DNA of 64,000 bases from JAJEAD01 sp964420925. Its GTDB lineage: Bacteria; Pseudomonadota; Gammaproteobacteria; HK1. Below the pieces are notes generated by a model. It was not told where the DNA came from. It did not search any database and was given only the letters and a program-made list of their open reading frames with translations. The stretch spans positions 1-64,000 of the forward strand of contig CAYQVB010000080.1 of assembly GCA_964420925.1 (NCBI GenBank), given 5' to 3'. Below, piece after piece: positions 12,258 to 21,361 of the stretch; position 1 is the first letter of the stretch, and the number at the start of each line of letters is the position of its first letter. The position numbers and the translations under genes are program-made.

Positions 12258-14333
12258 TCAGGGCAGAGCGAACTCCTCCGCCAGCGCGGTCAGCTCGCGA
12301 CGGAAGGGAATCTCCGCCGGGTTCTCGCCGAGTTCGCGGGCGAAGCGGTGGCCCTCGTAGACCGCGGCGGCGATGGTGGCCGGCGCGTGGCAGTCGCCGA
12401 TGCGGCGTACCGCCCTGATGCCGGCGTCCGCGAGACGGGCCTCGTCCGCGATGAGGTCGTAGTAGAGCGCGTCCTCGGGCCGGCGTGACGTGGTCATCAC
12501 TACCGAGGCCGCGGGGAGGACGCGCTCCCGCTGGCGGTAGACGCACTGGATGCGGCTCTCGAGATCGCCGATGCCGGCGAGCCGGTGCTCGGTGATCATC
12601 TCCACCCCGAGCTCCATCAGGCGGGCAATCACGCGGCTGTGCTCGAGCGTGTTGACCGTCCATTCGGAGACGGTGACTGCGGGGGTGACCAGGGTCACCG
12701 CGAGGCCGGTCGCGGCCAGTTTCTCCGCGATCACCCCGCCCATGTAGTAGTGGTCGTCGTCGTAGACGAGGACCGGGCCCTGCGGGGTGGCGCCGTCCAT
12801 GATGTCGTCGGGGGTGAGCACGTTGGCGCCGCCGCTTCCCGGGATCGGCGATTGGTGCGCGCGCCCGAAGCCGTCCCGGCGCCAGCGCGAGCCGGTGGCG
12901 ATGCACACCTGCGATGCCCCGAACTCGAGCACCTCGCCCACGTCGAGCCGGCTCGCAGGGTACACCTCGACGTTCGCCATCTGCCGGAGCTGGTGGACTC
13001 GGTAGTCGCGCACCCGTCCCCAGGCCACGAGGCCGGGCAGGGCGCACTCGCGCGCGACCCGGCCCCCGAGGCTCTCGTCGGCCTCCGCCAGCGTGACCGC
13101 GTAGCCACGCTGACCGGCGGCGCGCGCCGCCTCCAGGCCGGCGGGACCGCCGCCCACGACGAGCACCGTGTCATCGGTGGTCTTCGCGGGAATGCGCTCG
13201 GGATGCCAGCCGCGGCGCCACTCCTCTCCCTTGGTCGGGTTCTGAGTGCAGCGCATCGGAGACATGACCTGGTTCCACGACACGCAGATGTTGCAGCCGA
13301 TGCACTCGCGGATGTCCTCGATGCGCCCCTCCTCGATCTTCCGGGGCAGGAAAGGGTCCGCGATCGACGGGCGCGCCGCGCCGATGAAGTCGAGCACTCC
13401 CTTCCTGACGAGCGAGGCCATCCGGTCCGGGGAGGTGTAGCGACCCACCGTGACTACGGGCCTGGTGGTCACCTGCTTGACGAAGGAGATGAAGGGCTCC
13501 TGGAATCCCTCTTCGGCAAAGCGGCTCGTCTGCGAGTCATTCTCCCACTCCGCCACGTTCACGTCCCAGAGATCCGGCAGCTCGGCGAGCATCTCGATGA
13601 TGTCGCGGCCTTCCTTGTCCCACTCCATGCCGTCGGCGCCGCGCATCTCGTCGACCGCGAAGCGCACCACCACGCCCATGGTGTCGCCCACCGCCTCCTT
13701 CGCATCCTCGATCAGCTCGCGGAACAGCCGCACCCGGTTCTCGAGCGGTCCCCCGTACTCGTCGCTACGGTGGTTGTAGCGGCGCAGCATGAAGTGGCCC
13801 GCGACCGAGAGGTCGTGCGCCGCGTAGCAGCACACGATGTCGAATCCGGCGGTCTTCGCACGCCTCACCGCATCGAGGTGCCAGCGGCGGTAGTCCCGGA
13901 TGTCGCGCTTGTCCATCGCGCGGGCCTGCACCGGCGCGCTGCCGATGACCGGCATGTGGCACGGGAAGAGCGGCGCCTCGCGACTGTAGAAGTTGGGGGC
14001 GTGCATTCCGTTGTGGGCCAGCTCGATGAGGGCGAGGGCGCCGTGCTCATGCACCGCGTCGCACATGCGCGCGAGGTAGGGGACGTCCTCGTCGGACCAC
14101 AGCCGGCACTCGGTGCCCGGGGTGATGTCGGCACTGGGATGGATCTCGACCTGCTCGGTGGACACCACCGCCCAGCCCCCTTCGGCCTTCACTCCACGCA
14201 TCGCCGCCATGCTGGACGGAAAGGTGCGCCCCATGCCGTTGCAGTGCGGCACCTGGTAGAAGCGGTTCTTCGCGGTCACCGGGCCGATGGCCACCGGCTC
14301 GAAGAGCACGTCGTATCGCGGATCTCTGCTCAT
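12258..14333 (-). CDS. Trimethylamine/dimethylamine dehydrogenase-family flavoprotein
   Basis: A 691-residue protein collinear with trimethylamine dehydrogenase: an FMN TIM barrel, a 4Fe-4S segment and two Rossmann domains. Family members oxidatively demethylate amines to formaldehyde plus the lower amine. Cys31 in VPHC matches the cysteine that covalently holds FMN. The cluster ligands are C344, C347, C350 and C362 (CIGCNIC...MRC). GGGPAG is at 394-399. The substrate-pocket position equivalent to TMADH Tyr60 is Gln61, as recalled for dimethylamine and histamine dehydrogenases, while W353 near the cluster and the AEW tryptophan are kept. Dimethylamine or another secondary amine is therefore more likely than trimethylamine. 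AAGGAGAG precedes the ATG. A damaged paralogue lies at 37204-38674. Confidence 0.85.
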   Translation of the reverse strand: MSRDPRYDVLFEPVAIGPVTAKNRFYQVPHCNGMGRTFPSSMAAMRGVKAEGGWAVVSTEQVEIHPSADITPGTECRLWSDEDVPYLARMCDAVHEHGALALIELAHNGMHAPNFYSREAPLFPCHMPVIGSAPVQARAMDKRDIRDYRRWHLDAVRRAKTAGFDIVCCYAAHDLSVAGHFMLRRYNHRSDEYGGPLENRVRLFRELIEDAKEAVGDTMGVVVRFAVDEMRGADGMEWDKEGRDIIEMLAELPDLWDVNVAEWENDSQTSRFAEEGFQEPFISFVKQVTTRPVVTVGRYTSPDRMASLVRKGVLDFIGAARPSIADPFLPRKIEEGRIEDIRECIGCNICVSWNQVMSPMRCTQNPTKGEEWRRGWHPERIPAKTTDDTVLVVGGGPAGLEAARAAGQRGYAVTLAEADESLGGRVARECALPGLVAWGRVRDYRVHQLRQMANVEVYPASRLDVGEVLEFGASQVCIATGSRWRRDGFGRAHQSPIPGSGGANVLTPDDIMDGATPQGPVLVYDDDHYYMGGVIAEKLAATGLAVTLVTPAVTVSEWTVNTLEHSRVIARLMELGVEMITEHRLAGIGDLESRIQCVYRQRERVLPAASVVMTTSRRPEDALYYDLIADEARLADAGIRAVRRIGDCHAPATIAAAVYEGHRFARELGENPAEIPFRRELTALAEEFALP

Positions 14334-14356
14334 GGGCTCGACTCTCCTTTCAAGCG

Positions 14357-14488
14357 TCAGTCATGGAGGGTGAGAAACGCCTCGTTGTCGCGAAACCGAG
14401 GCGAGTGCAGCCCGGGCGCAGTCTCGACGAACGCGGTGGTGTGTCGCCCGAGTTCCGAGGCATCCAGCCACTGTCCAATGTCGGTCAT
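14357..14488 (-). CDS. Possible 43-residue ORF, SAM-domain-like fragment
   Basis: A short frame starts MTDIGQWLDASELGRH and ends FRDNEAFLTLHD, 23 bases upstream of the dehydrogenase start and on the same strand. The opening resembles the first helix of sterile-alpha-motif domains found at the N-terminus of some nucleotide cyclases (DIxxWLxxLGL...F). Third positions are G/C-rich as in real genes here. It has no good ribosome-binding site. It may be a leader peptide or the remnant of a cyclase gene. Confidence 0.25.
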   Translation of the reverse strand: MTDIGQWLDASELGRHTTAFVETAPGLHSPRFRDNEAFLTLHD

Positions 14489-14606
14489 GGGGAGTTCCCG
14501 GAGCGGGCGGCGATGGTGAGACCGTACCCGGATCGGATGCCGAGCGCGAGGCGTGTCCTCGGGCGGCTAGAATCGCCGAATTCCTCGACTGTCCCGCAAA
14601 ATCGAC

Positions 14607-16187
14607 ATGGTTCGACTCCGCCCCTTCAGCACGACCACGAACGAGTCACCCGAAGCCGTCGCATTGATCTGTGGAGAGCGGTCATGGACCTACGGCAGTC
14701 TGTGGGAGCGGGCGTCGTCACTGGCGGCCGCGCTGCGAAACACCCTGTCGTTGGGCCGGGGAGACCGGGCCACGGTGCTGGCCCACAACGGTCTCCAGCC
14801 GATCGAGATATCGCTGGCGGCCGGACAGGCGGGGATCCCGGCCATCCCGATCAACTACCGATCGACATTCGACGAGCTGGAGTACATCGTCCGGGACTCC
14901 GGCGCGAAGGCGGTCTTCTTCGGCGCCGAACTCGCCCCGACGCTCGAGCGGGCGAACCTGCCCGAGCACGTCCATCGCATCGAGATTGGCGGCAGCACTT
15001 CGGTAGAAAGTGGTGCAGTGCGCTACGAATCGCTGTTCGGGGACCACGGTCCGCCACCGGAGCCGGACCCGGCTTCGAGGATTTCGAGCATCCGGTACAC
15101 GTCGGGCACGACCGGTCGTCCGAAGGCGGCGCGCCGCGACTTCGACACCGCGCAATACAAGGCGCTTTTTTCCACCTTGGTCGAAGAGTTCGGCTACGGA
15201 GAGAACGATGTGCACCTGGTGGGGTGTCCCCTGTATCACAGCGCGCCGCCCACGTTTTCGAGCATGTCTCATTGGGTGGGCGGCTCGATTGTCGTGATGC
15301 CTTTTTTCGATGCCCGGCAGTGGCTTCAGAACGTGCAGGAACATCGCGTTACTTCCGCGTTCATCGTGCCGACGATCCTGCGGCGCCTGCTGGATCTTGG
15401 ATCCGAAACCATTTCCCGTTACGACACGAGCAGTCTGCGCAATGTGGTCATTGCCGCGGCGAAGTGCCCGGCGCAATGGAAGATCGAGGCGACTCGCGTG
15501 TTCGGGGATGTGTTCTACGAGTTCTACGGTTCGACGGAAAGCTCGATAAACACCATCGCCAAACCAGTCGACTTCGCACGCAATCCGGAAAGTTGCGGCG
15601 TTGCCTTCCCGGGGAACGAAATCAAGATCCTCGATGACGACGGCAATCCGTGCGCGCGGGGCGCCGCCGGCGAGATTTGCGTGCGCAACGGGTCGCTGAT
15701 CAGCGAGTACGAGAACGCACCGGAGAAGACTCGGGAATCGTTCACAGCGGACGGCTTCTATCGGACCGGAGACGTCGGCCACGTCGACGAAGAGGGCTTC
15801 TACTACATCGTGGACCGGAAGAAGGACATGATCATCTCCGGGGGAGTCAACATCTATCCGGCCGAGATCGAAGCGGTGTTTCGCACGCATCCGGCGGTGA
15901 AGGACGTCGGAGTCGTCGGCATTCCCGACGAGCACTGGGGAGAATCGATACAGGCGGTGCTGGTCATCGATGTCGAAAACGGGTGCGACGAAGAGTCGAT
16001 GCGCAAGTTTGCAGAAGAGCGTCTCGCCGACTACAAGCGCCCCCGGATCTACCGATTCCTGGACCAGTTGCCGTACACACCGGAAGGCAAGCTCCGAAAA
16101 CGCGACTTGCGTCAGCCGGATCTTGCTGTACAAAGCGCAGGCGGTATCGCCGCCCAGCGGGGAGCGGACATCGGGGCGAGGGAATGA
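14607..16187 (+). CDS. Acyl-CoA synthetase / AMP-dependent ligase
   Basis: A 526-residue member of the ANL superfamily, which activates a carboxylic acid as acyl-AMP and transfers it to CoA. Motifs in order: P-loop YTSGTTGRPKAA, the adenine-binding YGSTES, YRTGDVGHVDEEGFYYIVDRKKD with the hinge, GGVNIYPAEIE, and the catalytic lysine in TPEGKLRKRDLR. Substrate is not predictable. The stop overlaps the start of the PhyH-family gene (ATGA), so the two are coupled, and a luciferase-like monooxygenase follows. The trio may degrade or modify one organic acid. Confidence 0.88.
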   Translation: MVRLRPFSTTTNESPEAVALICGERSWTYGSLWERASSLAAALRNTLSLGRGDRATVLAHNGLQPIEISLAAGQAGIPAIPINYRSTFDELEYIVRDSGAKAVFFGAELAPTLERANLPEHVHRIEIGGSTSVESGAVRYESLFGDHGPPPEPDPASRISSIRYTSGTTGRPKAARRDFDTAQYKALFSTLVEEFGYGENDVHLVGCPLYHSAPPTFSSMSHWVGGSIVVMPFFDARQWLQNVQEHRVTSAFIVPTILRRLLDLGSETISRYDTSSLRNVVIAAAKCPAQWKIEATRVFGDVFYEFYGSTESSINTIAKPVDFARNPESCGVAFPGNEIKILDDDGNPCARGAAGEICVRNGSLISEYENAPEKTRESFTADGFYRTGDVGHVDEEGFYYIVDRKKDMIISGGVNIYPAEIEAVFRTHPAVKDVGVVGIPDEHWGESIQAVLVIDVENGCDEESMRKFAEERLADYKRPRIYRFLDQLPYTPEGKLRKRDLRQPDLAVQSAGGIAAQRGADIGARE

Positions 16188-17029
16188 CCAGAGCGATCGA
16201 GGTGCTGACGGGCTACCGGCCGGTGGCGGCGGGCGAGCCGGGCGAGGAGGCGACCATCGCCTACGAGCGCGACGGCGTGGTCTGCCTGCGTGGCGCATTC
16301 GACGAGGAGTGGGTGAGCCTCGGACGGCGGGCGGTGGCGGCAGCGTTGCGCACCCGGGCGAGGTCGCAGGAGCATGCACGGCATCGCAAGGGCGAAGAAT
16401 CCGGAGTGTTCTTCTTCGATACCTTCCTCTGGAAGCGCCTGCCTTCCTTTCGCCGCTTCACCTTCGAGTCGCCGGCCGCGGCGCTCGCCCGTGCGGTGAT
16501 GCGCTCGCAATCGCTCCTGCTCTACTTCGACATGGCGATCGTCAAGGAACCGGGGACCAGCGCGCGCACCCCCTGGCACTACGACGAAGCCTATTGGCCG
16601 GTCTCCGGCACCCAGGTCTGCAACGTCTGGGTCGCCCTCGACCGGGTGCCCGTCGACACCGCCTTGCGTTTCGTGCCCGGCTCTCACCGCTTTGCCGACG
16701 AGTACCGGGCGGTGGACTTCTTCACCGCGGACAGCAAGCGAGGGCAGACCCGGCCGGATCCGCCCCGGTGGGACCTGATCGAAGGCGAGCACCGGGTAGC
16801 CTGTGCTCCGATGGAGCCGGGCGACTGTGCGATCATCAACCTGCGCACTCACCACAGCGCCCCCGGCAACCCGCAGCGGCGCAATCGCCGCCGGGTCATC
16901 TGCACCCACTGGTTCGGCGACGACGCGCGCTACAACGACAAGCCCTGGGAGTGCGGTCCGAACGAGCGTGGCGAGGGACTGGTGCACGGCGGGTCGCTCG
17001 AGTGCGTCACCTTCCCGCGCGTGCACTGA
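16184..17029 (+). CDS. Phytanoyl-CoA dioxygenase (PhyH) family oxygenase
   Basis: A 281-residue Fe(II)/2-oxoglutarate-dependent dioxygenase of the PhyH family. The iron-binding H-x-D is H132/D134 in TPWHYDEAYW, the distal His is at about 223-224 in RTHHSAPGN, and the 2-oxoglutarate-binding Arg is in RRRVICTHW. ALRFVPGSHRF is also characteristic. Its ATG overlaps the ligase stop by four bases, which fixes the start. Family substrates range from phytanoyl-CoA to hydroxylated osmolytes and phosphonates. A CoA-thioester substrate made by the adjacent ligase is the simplest inference. Confidence 0.85.
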   Translation: MTRAIEVLTGYRPVAAGEPGEEATIAYERDGVVCLRGAFDEEWVSLGRRAVAAALRTRARSQEHARHRKGEESGVFFFDTFLWKRLPSFRRFTFESPAAALARAVMRSQSLLLYFDMAIVKEPGTSARTPWHYDEAYWPVSGTQVCNVWVALDRVPVDTALRFVPGSHRFADEYRAVDFFTADSKRGQTRPDPPRWDLIEGEHRVACAPMEPGDCAIINLRTHHSAPGNPQRRNRRRVICTHWFGDDARYNDKPWECGPNERGEGLVHGGSLECVTFPRVH

Positions 17030-17205
17030 GCGCGCTTTCACGGGAATGACGGCGCTTTGGAAAACGCTTTCGCTTCCGCACGCTCGGAACTGCGTCCGGG
17101 TGAACGTAGCGAAGACACGAGTTTTCGGCTCGGAGGCCACTTCCGAACTTCGTTGAAGATGGTCGATGTCCCATGCCGGCAGGGCCGGCAGGCAGGAGGA
17201 AGAGG

Positions 17206-18153
17206 ATGACGCGTAGGCTCAAGGTCGGACTGATGATGCCGCAGATCACCGGCATGCGAGGGCGGGGGACTCACCCCTTCAGCGAAGTGCGGAAGATGGC
17301 GGAGCTCGCGGAGGACGTGGGTTTCGATTCGATCTGGGTAGTGGACCACTTCCTCTACCTGCTCGACGGGGAGCAGGAAGCGCGCGGCGCCTGGGAAGGC
17401 TGGTCGCTGCTCTCCGCGCTCGCGGCCTGCACGCGCAGCGCCGAACTCGGCACCCTGGTCCTCGGCATGGGATTTCGCAGTCCTGCCCTGCTCGCCAAGA
17501 TGGCGGAGACGGTGGACGACATCAGCGGCGGGCGCCTGATTCTGGGGATCGGGGCGGGTTACCACGACCACGAGTACCGGGCCTTCGGGTTTCCCACCGA
17601 TCACAAGTTCGCCCGCTTCCGGGAAGGCATCGAGATCGTCAGCACCCTGCTGAAGCAGGGCGCGATCGACTTCGACGGCAAGTACTACCAGGCGAGGGAG
17701 TGCGAGCTCAGGCCTCGGGGGCCGCGTCCGGAGGGGCCGCCCATCCTGGTCGGCACCATCGGTCCCCAGACCATGCGGCTCACCGCCCGCTACGCCGACA
17801 TGTGGAACATCTACTACGACGACACCAAGAACCAGCCCTCGCGCCTCGCACCCTTCCGCGAGATGGTGGACGAGGCCTGCCGCGATGTCGGCCGGGACCC
17901 CGTCACCATGGAACGCACCGCGACCATGCTCGTCGCCGGTCCCGACGTCGATCCCTGGTGGTCGCGATTGCCCTCGGGACGGGCGGACGCGATCGTGCCA
18001 TTCACCGGCGGGCCGGAAGCGTTGGCGGAGGAGATCGAGGCCTACGCGCGCGAGGGAATCTCGCACGTCCAGATCTCGCTCGATCCCACCACGCCGGAAA
18101 CCATCGAAGGGTTGGCCGGCGCCTTCGAGCACCTCGAGCGCGACGCACTGTAG
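17206..18153 (+). CDS. LLM-class flavin-dependent oxidoreductase
   Basis: A 315-residue bacterial-luciferase-like TIM barrel protein. Signatures are LKVGLMMPQITG, FDSIWVVDHF, the strongly conserved GGRLILGIGAGYHDHEYRAFGFP, and PPILVGTIGPQTMRLTARYADMWN. Members use F420 or FMNH2 for oxidation or monooxygenation of varied substrates. The ATG at 17206 follows AGGAGGAAGAGG; an earlier in-frame start at 17173 would place this site inside the gene and is rejected. It sits 176 bases after the PhyH gene. Confidence 0.87.
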   Translation: MTRRLKVGLMMPQITGMRGRGTHPFSEVRKMAELAEDVGFDSIWVVDHFLYLLDGEQEARGAWEGWSLLSALAACTRSAELGTLVLGMGFRSPALLAKMAETVDDISGGRLILGIGAGYHDHEYRAFGFPTDHKFARFREGIEIVSTLLKQGAIDFDGKYYQARECELRPRGPRPEGPPILVGTIGPQTMRLTARYADMWNIYYDDTKNQPSRLAPFREMVDEACRDVGRDPVTMERTATMLVAGPDVDPWWSRLPSGRADAIVPFTGGPEALAEEIEAYAREGISHVQISLDPTTPETIEGLAGAFEHLERDAL

Positions 18154-18178
18154 GGGAACTCGAGGGAGGGCCGAGTCC

Positions 18179-18778
18179 TCAGCGAGCGGAATCGTCTCCG
18201 CGCGCTCTGACCCACTTCCAGCCGTTCAGCATGGGCAGGACGAGGTTTTCCCGCTTCCAGACGAGGTAGAAGAGGATGGCGGCCACGTGCAGGCCGACGA
18301 GCACCAGGACCACCTTGGCGAAGAGGTTGTGGTATCCCGTCATCAGCAGCACGGTGTCGGATGACACCTCGCTCGCGAGGGGGCCGGAGAAGAAGAGGCC
18401 GTCGTCCTCGGAGAAGAGGCCCGTCAGCACCTGTGCCGTCGCCGCGAGCACCATCGCGATGACGGAAAGGGCGCCGAGCGGGTTGTGCCCCGGCGTGCCG
18501 CTCGGGCGGCGGTGGCCGACCTGCCGCACATAGGCGGGAAGGCCGCGCAGGCTTGCAAACAGGGTCCGGTGACGTATCGGTTCAGGACCGACGAAGCCCC
18601 ACGCGTAGCGAAAGAGCAGCAGGCACCCGGTCAGGTATCCCAGGTAGATGTGCCACTGCATGACGGAGAAGGTGCGAAACTCGCCGAGACTCCAGCCGGC
18701 GATGACCGAGGCGGCGAGCGCCCAGTGCCACAGGCGCGTTATCGGATCCCAGACCGCCTCGCGGCGATAGCCTTCCAT
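18179..18778 (-). CDS. Cytochrome b561-type membrane protein
   Basis: A 199-residue protein with four hydrophobic helices, of the bacterial cytochrome b/b6 domain type. It begins with the typical VWDPITRLWHWALAASVIAGW, and later histidines (MQWHIYLGYLTG, TGYHNLFAKVVLVLVGLHVAAI) are placed to ligate two b hemes. Such proteins shuttle electrons between the quinone pool and periplasmic c-type cytochromes. The ATG at 18778 has GGAG ten bases upstream; an upstream GTG at 18799 is possible. It lies downstream of a cytochrome c-prime-like gene, forming a likely redox pair. Confidence 0.87.
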   Translation of the reverse strand: MEGYRREAVWDPITRLWHWALAASVIAGWSLGEFRTFSVMQWHIYLGYLTGCLLLFRYAWGFVGPEPIRHRTLFASLRGLPAYVRQVGHRRPSGTPGHNPLGALSVIAMVLAATAQVLTGLFSEDDGLFFSGPLASEVSSDTVLLMTGYHNLFAKVVLVLVGLHVAAILFYLVWKRENLVLPMLNGWKWVRARGDDSAR

Positions 18779-18898
18779 CGTCGAATCTCCGGCTTCCACC
18801 CGCCGCGGCTACCACCACGGAAGGATGAAAACTGGTTCCGGGGTTCTGCATTCGCGGCAAAGGACCCCGGCGCCCCGACCCATTCGGAGAAATTCCGG

Positions 18899-19375
18899 CT
18901 ACATTCTCTCGGCGCGGAAATCGTCGTGGCAGGCCTTGCACGCGTTGCCCACCGCGCCGATCTTCGAGCGCAGGGCGTCGAGTCCGTCGCCCGCCACCGC
19001 CGCGAGATCCGCGGAGGCATCCGCCAGGGCCTGGGCCTTCTCGCCCGCCTCCGGCCAAGTCGACCAGATCTCGGGGAGCGCGCGGGTCTTGCCTTCGTAC
19101 GCGTCGTTGCCGGTGCCGGCCGGCCACATCGCCGCCGCCTCGGCGACGGCCATGGTGTGGAGGTGAGCGGCGTAGGTCTTCGCCATTTCCGCGTCGTACT
19201 CCATGGCGCCCTTCGCCATCTGGAAGAGGGGGCCGGCGTACCAGCTCTGGAGCGTCATCACCGCACGGCGGGCCTTGATCGCCTTCTCGTTGGGATCGTC
19301 GGCGGCGGAGGCGCCGAGCACGAGAGAGAGGCCCAGCAAAACCAAGATCCATCGTGTGAGGGAATGCGTCGGCAT
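18899..19375 (-). CDS. Cytochrome c-prime / c556-like class II cytochrome
   Basis: A 158-residue exported protein. A signal peptide spans about residues 1-24 (LVLLGLSLVLGASA). The mature domain is an all-helical bundle with the heme-attachment CKACH close to the C-terminus, which is diagnostic of class II c-type cytochromes. An early methionine in MTLQSW may be the sixth ligand if it is of the c556 type. GGAGG lies upstream of the ATG at 19375. Located just upstream of the cytochrome b561 gene on the same strand, it is likely its periplasmic electron partner. Confidence 0.87.
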   Translation of the reverse strand: MPTHSLTRWILVLLGLSLVLGASAADDPNEKAIKARRAVMTLQSWYAGPLFQMAKGAMEYDAEMAKTYAAHLHTMAVAEAAAMWPAGTGNDAYEGKTRALPEIWSTWPEAGEKAQALADASADLAAVAGDGLDALRSKIGAVGNACKACHDDFRAERM

Positions 19376-19617
19376 GGTGAACCTCCCGGTACGAAGCCTG
19401 GCTCTCGGATTCGCCAGGCAGTCTAGCACGCGGGAAGTGCAGGTGAAGCGCCTGGGGGTAGCGTGCAGCATCTTCGTCGTCCCGCACCGCTGTCTGCATT
19501 CCGAACCGGAACGGGCCAGGCGCCGAGTGCTTCGAGCGGAGTTCGCGGCAAGCTTCCGCCTCGGCTCCCTTCATGCATGGCATCTCGCGAGACTGCGACC
19601 GATGGGGGCGCCGCAGG

Positions 19618-20367
19618 TCACGCCCCGACCATCAGCTTGACGATTTCGTCGTTGTCGGTTTCCGGAATCCGGCGCTCACCCGCTTTCCTTCCCTGGTGCA
19701 ACACGAGAACACGGTCGGAGATCTCGAAGATTTCCGCCAGATTGTGGGAGATGAAAAGCACTGCGACGTTCTGCCGTTTCAGACGCACGATCAGTTCCCT
19801 TACCTTGCGTTGCTCCGGTACGCCCAGAGACGCGGTCGGTTCATCGAGTATCAATAGCTCGGCTTTCCAGAAGATCGCCCTGCCGATCGCGATCGCCTGA
19901 CGTTGTCCGCCGGACAAGTTTCGCACCGGGCGGCTGAATTCGGAGGCGCCGATTTCAATCCCCAGGGTTTCGAGGACCGTCCGGGCCTGCTCGCGCATGT
20001 GCCGACGGTCGAGAATCGGTAGAAGTCCTGCCACTCGCCGTTCGGGCTCGCGACCGAGGAAGACGTTGGCGCCGATGTCCAGATTGTCCGCCAGAGAAAG
20101 GTCCTGATAGATCGTTTCGATACCGAGGCCGCGTGCGACCCGCGGGTGATTCATCTCGATTCTCTCGCCCTTGAATCGAAGTTCGCCCGCGTCCGGCAGA
20201 TGCACTCCGGAGATGAGCTTTATCAGGGTCGACTTGCCGGCGCCGTTGTCACCGGCCAGCGCCAGAACCTCTCCCGATGCGAGTTCAAACGACACGTCGC
20301 AAAGTGCCTGCACCCCGCCGAAACGCTTGGACAAGCAACGGGCCGACAGGATGGGCCCATCAGTCAT
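19618..20367 (-). CDS. Sugar ABC transporter ATP-binding protein (single-domain, FrcA-like)
   Basis: A 249-residue ABC ATPase with Walker A GDNGAGKST, ABC signature LSGGQRQAIAIGRA, Walker B LLILDEPTASL and H-loop FISHNLAEI. Unlike the duplicated RbsA/XylG ATPases it has one nucleotide-binding domain, as in FrcA-type fructose/mannose/ribose importers, so it should act as a homodimer. The start ATG at 20367 lies inside the end of the permease gene (8-base overlap). It is the third gene of the binding protein-permease-ATPase operon. Confidence 0.88.
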   Translation of the reverse strand: MTDGPILSARCLSKRFGGVQALCDVSFELASGEVLALAGDNGAGKSTLIKLISGVHLPDAGELRFKGERIEMNHPRVARGLGIETIYQDLSLADNLDIGANVFLGREPERRVAGLLPILDRRHMREQARTVLETLGIEIGASEFSRPVRNLSGGQRQAIAIGRAIFWKAELLILDEPTASLGVPEQRKVRELIVRLKRQNVAVLFISHNLAEIFEISDRVLVLHQGRKAGERRIPETDNDEIVKLMVGA

Positions 20368-21361
20368 GACGTGCCCGCACTTCGAGTCTGGATCGGGACT
20401 GGTCAATGAGCACGGAAACGATGATGACCGCACCAACGGCAACGAATTGCCAGAACGGCTCCACATTGATGAATACCAGCCCGTATTGGATGACCGCGAT
20501 GATCAGCGCGCCGATGACCGTTCCCACGATGGTGCCGGAACCACCGAACAAGCTGGCCCCACCAATCACCACTGCCGCGATCGAGTCGAGAAGCATCGCT
20601 TCTCCGCCCTGGGGTGCACCGGCGGAGAATCGTGCGGCAAAGAGAATGCCGGCGATTCCCGCGCAGCCCGCCGCCAGAATGTAAATCATCGCGACATGAC
20701 GCCTTACCTTGATTCCAGCTCGAATGGCGGCCTGGCGATTCCCGCCGATCGCATACGTGTACTGGCCGAAGCGGGTGTGACTCAGCAGGTAGTGCATCAC
20801 GAGGGTCACTACGACGACCACGATTACCGGGACGGGTATGCCCGCCAGCCTGCCGTTGCCGAGCTCGAAGAGCCACGAGTTGTCCACGGGAACGGTCGTC
20901 GCATCCGCAGTCAGGAAACCGATTCCCCGTGCGACACCGTACATGCCGAGGGTGCCGATGAAGGGCGGCACGCCCAGGCGAGCAATGAGCACTCCGTTGA
21001 CCACGCCGGGGAGGAGGGAAACCGTGAACCCGGTGATCAGTCCGAACGCAAGAAGCAACCCGGGTCCGATGTCGTAGCCGCTCATCCACGAGATGGTCTT
21101 CGCAAGAACGACGGACGCAAGCCCCATGATGAAGCCGACGGACAGGTCGATGCCTCCCGAGATGATGACAAAGGTTTGCCCCAGCGCGAGCATCAACGGG
21201 ATCGTGGCGAAAACCGCAATGCTGCGAAGATTGTGCGCATTCCCCAGAAAGGAGATGCCATACGTGATCTGAGCCCAGATCTCGAAGAAGAGCAGAAGCG
21301 CGATCAGAAAGAGCCAGGACCATGCCGCACCGAGAAGGCCCAGAAGCTCACGCCTCCACAC
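20360..21361 (-). CDS. Sugar ABC transporter permease (RbsC/FrcC family)
   Basis: A 333-residue membrane protein with roughly nine to ten hydrophobic segments. The family signature is GQTFVIISGGIDLSVGFIMGLASVV, with a later GRIRVRRHVAMIYILAAGCAGIAG-like region and GGSGTIVGTVIGALIIAVIQYGLV. It forms the channel for the ABC importer. The best in-frame start is a GTG at 21361 with GAGG upstream. An ATG at 21380 is in another frame and stops after ten codons. It overlaps the ATPase gene and follows the binding-protein gene. Confidence 0.87.
   Translation of the reverse strand: MWRRELLGLLGAAWSWLFLIALLLFFEIWAQITYGISFLGNAHNLRSIAVFATIPLMLALGQTFVIISGGIDLSVGFIMGLASVVLAKTISWMSGYDIGPGLLLAFGLITGFTVSLLPGVVNGVLIARLGVPPFIGTLGMYGVARGIGFLTADATTVPVDNSWLFELGNGRLAGIPVPVIVVVVVTLVMHYLLSHTRFGQYTYAIGGNRQAAIRAGIKVRRHVAMIYILAAGCAGIAGILFAARFSAGAPQGGEAMLLDSIAAVVIGGASLFGGSGTIVGTVIGALIIAVIQYGLVFINVEPFWQFVAVGAVIIVSVLIDQSRSRLEVRARHD

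Noticed and set aside
12258..14333. Calling the intact flavoprotein trimethylamine dehydrogenase outright
   Set aside because: The TMADH Tyr60 position is Gln61, so the aromatic substrate bowl is incomplete; only a family-level name is justified.
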